A program made the translations under genes and the position numbers. Shown in pieces: positions 1 through 5,862 of a DNA stretch of 7,541 nt (position 1 is the first letter of the stretch; each line of letters begins with the position of its first letter). The notes below the pieces were generated by a model. That model searched no databases, was not told the DNA's origin, and saw only the letters and a program-made list of their open reading frames with translations. This DNA is from Verrucomicrobiales bacterium. GTDB taxonomy: Bacteria > Verrucomicrobiota > Verrucomicrobiia > Limisphaerales > JAFMIX01. The DNA lies in assembly GCA_017853785.1 (NCBI GenBank), contig JAFMIX010000105.1, positions 1-7,541 on the forward strand, given 5' to 3'.

Positions 1-1362
1 TCAGAAATTTTCCAACTGATAGACGTGCAGCTTGCGGTGCATGGTGCGGCGGCTCATGCCGAGCTTTTTGGCCGCGCGGGTGCGGTTGCCATCGCACTCC
101 TTCAGCGCGCGGATGATGAGCTGCTTCTCGGCGTCCTTCACGGTGAGATCGGGGGCGGCGAGCAGCTTGGCGGGTGTGGCGGCCGGGCCGCCGGCCTTCA
201 CGGACACGGGCAAATCGCGGAGCGTGATGCGTTCGCCGTGTGCGAGGACGACGGCGTGCTCGACGGCGGTGCGGAGCTCGCGGACGTTGCCGGGCCAGGC
301 GTGGTCGGTGAGCGCGGCCATGGCGTCGGCGGTGAAGTCTTTCACGGGCTTGCCGTTTTCCGTGGCGAACTCGCGGAGGAAGCTTTGCGCGAGCAGCGGG
401 ATGTCCGAGGCGCGTTCGCGCAACGGCGGCAGTTCGATCTCCACGACGCGCAGGCGGAAGAAGAGGTCTTCGCGGAACTTCCCGGCTTTGACGAGTTCCT
501 CCAGATTTTTGTTGGTGGCGGTGATGAGCCGCACGTCGGCGGTCTGGGTCTTGTTCGAGCCGACGCGCTCGAAGGTGCGTTCGCCGAGGAAGCGCAGGAG
601 CTTGATCTGGATGGTGGCGTCAATCTCGCCGATCTCATCGAGGAAGAGCGTGCCGCCCTGCGCGAGCTCAAAGCGCCCGATGCGGCGCTCGTGCGCGCCG
701 GTGAACGCGCCTTTCTCGTGCCCGAACAGTTCGCTCTCCAGCAGCGTGGGCGAGAGCGCGGCGCAGTGGACGGTGACGAGCGGGGCCTTGGCGCGCGGGC
801 TCAAGAGGTGGATGGCTTTCGCGACGAGTTCCTTGCCGGTGCCGCTTTCGCCGCGCAGCAATACCGTGGCGCGCGTGGGGGCGACTTGCTTGACGACTTC
901 CAATACTTCGCGCACCGGCTCGGATTCGCCGATGATGTTTTCCATGCCGAAGCGCGTGTCGAGCTGCTGGCGGAGGGAGACGTTTTCGGTTTCGAGATTC
1001 TGCTGGCGCAGGGCGCGGGCGATGCGCATTTCGAGTTCGTCTATCTGCAACCGGCCTTTCGCGATGTAATCGTCTGCGCCGCGTTTCATGGCGTCCACGG
1101 CGAGTTCCTCCGAGCCATACGCAGTCATCAGGATGCAGATGGGCGGCCTGGAAAGCGATTTGGCGCGGGCGATGAGCTTCAGGCCGTCTTCGTTGGGCAG
1201 GCGGAAGTCGGTGAGCAACACATCGAAGTGTTCCTGTTCGAGCAGGCCCATCGCCGCCGCGGCGTCTTCGGCGATGTAGACGTCGTAGCGTTCTTCGAGC
1301 GCGGCGCGAAGGCCTTCGCGCGTGGGCTTTTCGTCGTCAACTATCAGTAGCGTTGGCTTCAT
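1..1362 (-). CDS. NtrC-family sigma-54-dependent response regulator
   Basis: This is a complete 453-residue activator that would receive phosphate from the neighbouring kinase and drive open-complex formation by sigma-54 RNA polymerase. The receiver domain is residues 4-118, with acidic residues D9/D10, the phospho-acceptor D52 (TDFRLP), T80 and K102. The AAA+ domain is about 143-370: Walker A GESGTGKE (171-178), the sigma-54-contacting GAFTGA loop (218-223), Walker B ending LFLDEIGE (239-246), the FREDLFFRL arginine-finger region (297-305) and WPGNVREL (356-363). A Fis-type helix-turn-helix ends the protein (about 426-446, NRTRAAKKLGMSRRTMHRKL). One oddity is that K102 is followed by Gly instead of the usual Pro. 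The ATG start has no Shine-Dalgarno sequence. The gene lies 192 nt downstream of the kinase, with a palindromic repeat between them. The family is certain. The regulon is unknown, but its own operon promoter is a likely target. Confidence 0.96.
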   Translation of the reverse strand: MKPTLLIVDDEKPTREGLRAALEERYDVYIAEDAAAAMGLLEQEHFDVLLTDFRLPNEDGLKLIARAKSLSRPPICILMTAYGSEELAVDAMKRGADDYIAKGRLQIDELEMRIARALRQQNLETENVSLRQQLDTRFGMENIIGESEPVREVLEVVKQVAPTRATVLLRGESGTGKELVAKAIHLLSPRAKAPLVTVHCAALSPTLLESELFGHEKGAFTGAHERRIGRFELAQGGTLFLDEIGEIDATIQIKLLRFLGERTFERVGSNKTQTADVRLITATNKNLEELVKAGKFREDLFFRLRVVEIELPPLRERASDIPLLAQSFLREFATENGKPVKDFTADAMAALTDHAWPGNVRELRTAVEHAVVLAHGERITLRDLPVSVKAGGPAATPAKLLAAPDLTVKDAEKQLIIRALKECDGNRTRAAKKLGMSRRTMHRKLHVYQLENF

Positions 1363-1372
1363 GGAAAATATT

Positions 1373-1554
1373 TTTCAACCACGGATGGACACGGCTGAGG
1401 GGCTTGGACTGCGGCGGGAAGCCAAGCGCCACGCCGCCTTGTTGAGCGTGAGTGCGCAATTACCCTGCTGCCCAAGGCGGTGTCGCCGCTGCGCTTTGCC
1501 ACCGCACTCCATGTTTTGTTATCCGTGTGCATCTGTGTTTATCCGTGGTTGAAA
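1373..1554. repeat. Near-palindromic intergenic repeat element with decamer-built ends
   Basis: This element fills almost the whole gap between the kinase and regulator genes. Its ends are inverted repeats of each other: 1373-1392 matches the reverse complement of 1535-1554 at 18 of 20 positions. Further in, 1405-1417 pairs with 1499-1511 (11 of 13), and 1431-1441 pairs with 1473-1483 (10 of 11), so most of the element could fold as one long imperfect hairpin. The right end is three direct decamers at 1521-1550 of the form ATCYGTGKKY, and the left end carries two inverted copies (1377-1396). There is no ORF worth accepting and no obvious target-site duplication. I recall similar ATCCGTG/ATCTGTG phrases as recurrent intergenic sequences in verrucomicrobial and other environmental genomes. 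That is memory, not a search result. It could be a REP/MITE-like non-autonomous element. Confidence 0.75.
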
Positions 1555-2799
1555 TCAGTCGTGCGTGGGCGCTTCGAGCAGGCGGGTGCGGCGTTCGTGC
1601 AGGGGCAGCCAGATGCGAAAGGTGGTGCCGCGGCCGCCGTGGCTCTCGAGTTCGATCCGGCCGCCGTGGGCGCGGACGATGCGTTGCACGATCATGAGGC
1701 CGAGGCCGGTGCCTTCCTTCTTGGTGGTGAAAAACGGATCGAAGATGCGGTTGATCTGTTCCTGCGGGATGCCGCCGCCGGTGTCCGCCACGCTCACCCA
1801 CACGCCGTCATTGCCCTGGCCGGTCTGCAAGGTCAGCGCGCCGCCTTTGGTCATCGCCTGCATGGCATTCTTGATCAGGTTGACGAGGACTTGCTGAAGC
1901 TGGCCGGCATCCACGGGCGCGGCCGGGAGCGCGCGGGCGAACTTGGTTTTCACGGTCACGCCGCGGTTGTCGAGTTCGGGCTGGAGGAGTTCGAGGGTTT
2001 TCTGGGCGACGTCGTTCAGGAACCCCGGCTTGAACTGCGGCGGCGTGGGGCGGATGGCTTGCAGAAATTGTGTGATGATGTAGTCGAGGCGGTTGATCTC
2101 GCCTTTGGCGACCTCGAGATATTGTTCGAGTTTGCGGACGCTGCCCGCGGGGTCGGCGGCAGGCGCGCCTTTGGCGGGGCGGAGCCCGAAGGCGCGGGGG
2201 GCGGCGGTCGGGTTTTTGATTTTTTTCAGTTCGCGCTCCATGAGCTGGAGGTGGATGTGGAGGGCGTTGAGCGGGTTGCCGATCTCGTGGGCGACGCTGG
2301 CGGCGAGCAAGGTGAGGGCCTGGATGCGTTCGCTCTCGATGGCTTCGTAGGTTTTCTGCCGCGACTCGGTCGCGTCGTGCAGGATGAGGGCGACGCCGGA
2401 ACTGCCGGCGGCCTCGCCGTCGAGCGGCGCGGCGTAGAGGCGGAGGTATCGCTGGCGCGGATAGGTGAGCTCGAATTCGTGGCGCACGGCGCCGGCGCCG
2501 CCGGCGGTGTCGTGGGCGCGGATTTTTTTCCAGTCGAGGTCGGGCAGGATGGCGGTGATGGGTTCGCCCTCGATGGCGGCAGGCTGGAGGCCGAGCAGGC
2601 GGGCGGCGGATTCGTTGACGTAGCGGATGCGGGCTTTTTCGTCCACGACGAGGACGCCGTCTTCGATGGTGTTGAAGAGGGTTTCGAGGAAGCCGCGTTC
2701 GCGGGCGAGGCGCTGGACGACGTTCTGGAGGCCTTCGGTGTCAAGCCGGCCGATGCGGCCAAGCACCTTGTCCAGAAAGCTGGTGGACGATTTCTTCAC
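1555..2799 (-). CDS. Cytosolic PAS-domain sensor histidine kinase (NtrB-like)
   Basis: This is a complete 414-residue two-component kinase and the probable partner of the downstream NtrC-type regulator. It has no signal peptide or membrane segment, so the sensor is cytoplasmic. A PAS domain covers about residues 35-145 (starting FLETLFNTIEDGVLVVDE). The dimerisation helix carries the phospho-acceptor H171 in VAHEIGNPLNAL. The ATPase core shows an N box (N307 and N311 in LVNLIKNAMQAM), G1 DTGGG (339-343), an F box FDPFF (353-357) and G2 GTGLGL (363-368). An Ala/Pro-rich stretch (about 191-222) lengthens the loop between the two dimerisation helices. The start is GTG, 13 nt after the corA stop, which indicates co-transcription. 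It has no Shine-Dalgarno sequence, so a start slightly upstream inside the end of corA is possible. The stop abuts the repeat element. The ligand or signal is not evident. Confidence 0.94.
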   Translation of the reverse strand: MKKSSTSFLDKVLGRIGRLDTEGLQNVVQRLARERGFLETLFNTIEDGVLVVDEKARIRYVNESAARLLGLQPAAIEGEPITAILPDLDWKKIRAHDTAGGAGAVRHEFELTYPRQRYLRLYAAPLDGEAAGSSGVALILHDATESRQKTYEAIESERIQALTLLAASVAHEIGNPLNALHIHLQLMERELKKIKNPTAAPRAFGLRPAKGAPAADPAGSVRKLEQYLEVAKGEINRLDYIITQFLQAIRPTPPQFKPGFLNDVAQKTLELLQPELDNRGVTVKTKFARALPAAPVDAGQLQQVLVNLIKNAMQAMTKGGALTLQTGQGNDGVWVSVADTGGGIPQEQINRIFDPFFTTKKEGTGLGLMIVQRIVRAHGGRIELESHGGRGTTFRIWLPLHERRTRLLEAPTHD

Positions 2800-2812
2800 G
2801 GGACGGTGCGGA

Positions 2813-3814
2813 TCAGAACCAGTTGCGCTTCTTGAGATACCAATAGGTCAGGATGGTGGTGAGCGCGGTGACGGTGAAGGCGAAGGCGTAGCCGTGAGGC
2901 CAGTTGAGTTCCGCCATGTCGTGCTTGAAGTTCATGCCATACCAGCTGGCCACGATGGTCGCGGGCGTGGACAGGATGGTGATGAGCGTGAGCGCCTTGA
3001 CCACTTCGCCGGTGCGGTTGGAGGACATGCTCAAATAGACCTGGAGGATGCCGGTGAGCGAGTCGGTGTAGTTTTGCGCGAGTTCGTAGATGCGGAAAAG
3101 CGAGTCATACACGTCGCGGTAATACGGCACGAGGTGCGCGCGGATGAGCTTGAACTCGCCCGCCGCGAACCGCGCCAGCACCTCGCGTTGCGGCCCGATG
3201 ATCTGGCGGAGGTGCATGACCTCCTTCTTGATCTGAAAAATCTTGTTCAACGTCTCCTTGCCGGGATGCTGCAACGCCAGCTGCTCCAGTTCGGCGATCT
3301 CCAGCGAAAGTTCCTCCAACGCGGGCTTGTAGTTGTCCACCAGCGCATCGAGCAGCGAGTGGGCGACGCGGTCGGGCGCGCGGGCGATGTGGATGGTGCC
3401 TTTGCAGGAACGCTCCTCGACGAGGGTGATGCTTCGCAGCGGCACGTCGTGGTACGTGACGAGAAAGTTTTTGCCCAGGAAGAAATTCAATTCGCTCGTC
3501 GCGAATTTTCCGTCGGTGCGGCTGTAATCCACCGCGTGGATGACCATGAACAGGTATTGCTTGAACAGGTCCTCATCCTTCGGTTCGTATTCCTCGACCT
3601 TCGGCGAGTTGCTGACGCTGATGCAGTCCTCGATGGACAGCGGGTGGAAATGAAAGATGTTTTCCAGGATGGCGCGCGACTCTTCCGGGGTGGCGGCCTC
3701 GAGGTCCACCCAAAGGAATAGATTTGTGTCCGCCAGCAGCGTGGGCATCAGGAACAGGTCGATGTCCTTGGTGTGCAACCGGCCTTGGGTGGTGAAGGCG
3801 AAGGATCTAATCAT
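2813..3814 (-). CDS. corA: CorA-family magnesium/cobalt transport protein
   Basis: This 333-residue inner-membrane channel belongs to the pentameric CorA family, which moves Mg2+ (and Co2+ or Ni2+) into the cell. The N-terminal cytoplasmic domain contains the family motif HPLSIEDC (57-64). A long helical stalk follows (about 160-265). Two C-terminal membrane segments (about 272-291 and 308-327) flank the signature selectivity motif YGMN (292-295), and the protein ends in a basic-aromatic tail, KKRNWF. Length and architecture are normal for the family. It is the first gene of a minus-strand unit with the histidine kinase 13 nt downstream. A consensus sigma-54 promoter lies 48-62 nt upstream of the ATG. 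Family members also include Zn2+ exporters (ZntB), so the transported ion and direction are inferred from the family, not proven. The ATG has no clear Shine-Dalgarno sequence. Confidence 0.95.
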   Translation of the reverse strand: MIRSFAFTTQGRLHTKDIDLFLMPTLLADTNLFLWVDLEAATPEESRAILENIFHFHPLSIEDCISVSNSPKVEEYEPKDEDLFKQYLFMVIHAVDYSRTDGKFATSELNFFLGKNFLVTYHDVPLRSITLVEERSCKGTIHIARAPDRVAHSLLDALVDNYKPALEELSLEIAELEQLALQHPGKETLNKIFQIKKEVMHLRQIIGPQREVLARFAAGEFKLIRAHLVPYYRDVYDSLFRIYELAQNYTDSLTGILQVYLSMSSNRTGEVVKALTLITILSTPATIVASWYGMNFKHDMAELNWPHGYAFAFTVTALTTILTYWYLKKRNWF

Positions 3815-3861
3815 AGGTCAAATCTGTGCCAAGTTGTCCCGAATACTAGGCCGGGTGGCGG

Positions 3862-3876
3862 GCAACGCAAGTGCCA
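3862..3876 (-). promoter_or_regulatory. Sigma-54 (RpoN) -24/-12 promoter upstream of corA
   Basis: Read on the minus strand, this is TGGCAC, TTGCG, TTGC. It matches the established sigma-54 consensus TGGCAC-N5-TTGC exactly, with GG and GC separated by 10 bases. Transcription would start near 3850 and leave a leader of about 36 nt before the corA ATG at 3814. The position and orientation suit the corA-kinase-regulator unit, whose last gene encodes a sigma-54 activator with an intact GAFTGA loop. A small dyad, GCCAA-TT-TTGGC (3873-3884), overlaps the -24 element. Confidence 0.8.
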
Positions 3877-3926
3877 ATTTTGGCGCAGGCGAAAGCCTTC
3901 AAATCCCACAAACACCGCGTTTTGGG

Positions 3927-3951
3927 GGCGGATTGCCGGTTCAATTCCGCC
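3927..3951. promoter_or_regulatory. Dyad: candidate upstream activator site or hairpin after the GreA-like gene
   Basis: This is an interrupted inverted repeat. GGCGGATTG (3927-3935) pairs with CAATTCCGCC (3942-3951) around a 6-nt loop, with one bulged base. It lies about 77-101 nt upstream of the predicted sigma-54 start, a normal distance for the enhancer of an NtrC-type activator. It also lies just 3' of the GreA-like gene, so in RNA it could be a 3'-end hairpin. It is not followed by a T tract on the minus strand, so it does not look like a typical intrinsic terminator. I cannot decide between the two roles. Confidence 0.4.
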
Positions 3952-3968
3952 TGCGGGGCGGCTGCCCT

Positions 3969-5807
3969 CTACTGCTGCTGAACGGGCTCGGTCTTGTAGG
4001 CGGTGATGCCGTCCACGCGGAATTTCTTCTTGGTCTGCTCCATCTCGAAGGTGACTTCTTCGCCGGCTTTGCGGTTGAGCAGCGCCTGCGCGACGGGCGT
4101 CAGATAGCTGATCACGCCTTGGTCGGGATCGGAATCCCACGCGCCGAGGATGGTGAATTGCTCCCGGTGGTTGGCGAGGAGGTCGGTGACCTGCACGTGG
4201 GTGCCGATGCTGACGACATCGGTCTTGGCGTTGGCGAAGTCGGTGCCGCGGGAGCGCACGAGCTGGGCCTCGAGGTCGGCCTTCTGCCGCATGAGCAGTT
4301 TCTGCATTTCCTTGGCGGCCTTGTATTCGTGGTTTTCGCGGAGGTCGCCGTAGCTGCGGGCGATGGCGATCTCCTTGGAGTTGGCGGGAATCTTTTTGTG
4401 GACGAGTTCGTGGTACTCGTCCTTGCGGCGTTCGAGGCTGGCCCAGGAAACAATGAGCGTGCTGTCCTGCTTGCCGCCGTCGCCGGCGATGAGGGATTGC
4501 ACGGCGGGATAATTCTTCACGATGCGCGCAAGCAGCGAACGCTTGTCCATGTCGTCGAAACAGGGCGAGAGCTGGAGGGCGCGGGTGAGGTCCTTGATGA
4601 TCTCGAAGTCGGCGGTGCCGATGAGTTCGACGATGAGTTCCTGGTCGGCGATGATGAAGTCGCGGAGTTTGTTGGAGCGTTTCTCGTTGAACTGGTCGCG
4701 CTCCATGGCGGTGAGCATGGCGCGGAAGACTTCCGGCCCGAGGATGTCGGCGAAGGAGTCGCTGCGTTCCTTGGCGAGCCAGAGGAGCAGTTCGCTGCTG
4801 GCGGTGTGCTGGCTGATGAGGCGGGCCAGGGTTTCCTTGAGGGCGTTGATCTTGCCTTCGTGGATGAGGAGCTGCGCGAATTCCTTGGCCAGTTTGGCGG
4901 AGACGGTGTTGAGGTTGTGGCGCACCACGTCAACCCAGCGGTCGGGGTTGGCGGCCTGGAAGGATTCGAGTGCGCGGCGGTGCTTGATGGCCGGAATCAA
5001 TTCCAGCAAGGGACCGAATTTGACGTGCTCCTGCGCCCAGATATTTCCGGGGGTCAATTCGCCGGGCGTGGCGTCCCCTCCGGCGGCGGCGCGGATGTCA
5101 TCGCGGACGAAGGTGCCTTCGAGGGCGACGGCGGGCTGGTTGCGCTGGTGGGAGGCGATCTCGGTGTTGAGCACGCCGATGATTTCCGTGGCGGCGGCCT
5201 TTTTGTCGGCGAGGTCCGCGGCGTTCTTGAGAATTTCGGTGGCGGCGGTGATGCGGGCTTTGAGGCCCTTCGCGGCGCGGAACTCGCCCAGCAGCCGGTC
5301 TTGCAACGAGGTCTCCTGCGCCTGATACATGACCGGGTCGGTTTTCTTGAGCGGCACTTGGAAGTGGCCGTCCTTCTTCAGTTCGCGCTTGGCGGTTTCC
5401 CACCATTTTTTCCAGTCATTGCTGATGACTTCCGGGACGAGCGCGTGCTGGATCTGGTCCACCGTCGCCCGGCCGCCGAAGCTGTGGAGGACCACCTTGA
5501 CGAGTTCGAGGTGGTTTTTGCCGGCGAGGTCGCGCAGGCCTTGGAGGTCGGATGCTTTGCGCGCGAGGATGTGGTCTTTGCCGATGGGCTTGAGCTGTTC
5601 GGCGGCGAACCCGAGGTCCATGGCGTGGCCGGCCTTGCCCGGAAAGTCAATGACGAAGCGGGCGAACACCGTGTCCACCGTGGTGATTTTGCCGAAACCC
5701 CAGCTGCGGTGTATGCAATAACCGCTCGCCGTCAGGTGCGTCAGCGGTTCGATGTGTTTGCCTTCCAGCTTTCCCGTCGCCGCCAGTTTTTCAAATTCAG
5801 CTTTCAT
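3969..5807 (-). CDS. GreA/GreB-type elongation factor with long N-terminal extension
   Basis: Gre factors enter the RNA polymerase secondary channel and stimulate cleavage of backtracked transcripts. Numbered from this start (612 residues), the C-terminal ~150 residues form a Gre module: a coiled-coil hairpin (about 461-520) whose tip GDLRENHEY (487-495) keeps the catalytic acidic pair D488/E491, then an FKBP-like domain (about 531-606). Classic GreA is about 158 residues, so some 460 are extra. Residues 30-75 (CIHRSWGFGKI to AEQLKPI) resemble a small Tudor/SH3-like barrel of the kind seen in CarD and the UvrD/PcrA C-terminus. The remainder is helical and charged. As I recall, chlamydial GreA is similarly long. 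An alternative ATG at 5849 adds 14 residues. I prefer 5807 because the stretch between them is AT-rich and leaves 55 nt to the divergent rsmB. A 154-nt gap separates it from corA. Confidence 0.85.
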   Translation of the reverse strand: MKAEFEKLAATGKLEGKHIEPLTHLTASGYCIHRSWGFGKITTVDTVFARFVIDFPGKAGHAMDLGFAAEQLKPIGKDHILARKASDLQGLRDLAGKNHLELVKVVLHSFGGRATVDQIQHALVPEVISNDWKKWWETAKRELKKDGHFQVPLKKTDPVMYQAQETSLQDRLLGEFRAAKGLKARITAATEILKNAADLADKKAAATEIIGVLNTEIASHQRNQPAVALEGTFVRDDIRAAAGGDATPGELTPGNIWAQEHVKFGPLLELIPAIKHRRALESFQAANPDRWVDVVRHNLNTVSAKLAKEFAQLLIHEGKINALKETLARLISQHTASSELLLWLAKERSDSFADILGPEVFRAMLTAMERDQFNEKRSNKLRDFIIADQELIVELIGTADFEIIKDLTRALQLSPCFDDMDKRSLLARIVKNYPAVQSLIAGDGGKQDSTLIVSWASLERRKDEYHELVHKKIPANSKEIAIARSYGDLRENHEYKAAKEMQKLLMRQKADLEAQLVRSRGTDFANAKTDVVSIGTHVQVTDLLANHREQFTILGAWDSDPDQGVISYLTPVAQALLNRKAGEEVTFEMEQTKKKFRVDGITAYKTEPVQQQ

Positions 5808-5862
5808 AAAAAAATCGTAAATTCTCGCGTCCAAAGAAACGGCTGCCATACTAGCCGCGAAC

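Noticed and set aside
25..1350. 441-codon plus-strand frame opposite the response regulator
   Set aside because: It is an antisense shadow of a gene with complete, ordered family motifs on the minus strand. Its translation has no recognisable domain.
1452..1801. Small ORFs on both strands within the palindromic element
   Set aside because: They begin in the repeat and run antisense or out of frame into the kinase gene. No start context or motif supports them.
3817..3831. Second TGGCAC sequence just upstream of corA, a possible tandem sigma-54 site
   Set aside because: The -12 half reads TGAC, so the invariant GC is AC. The implied start would also fall inside the corA coding region.
3887..3898. 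AGGC-GAAA-GCCT mini-hairpin
   Set aside because: Four base pairs with no T tract are too small to call a terminator or an operator.
5806..5834. TTGGAC-N17-TTTTAT on the minus strand as a sigma-70 promoter for the GreA-like gene
   Set aside because: The -10 overlaps the preferred ATG, so transcription would begin downstream of both candidate starts. It is a chance match in AT-rich sequence.
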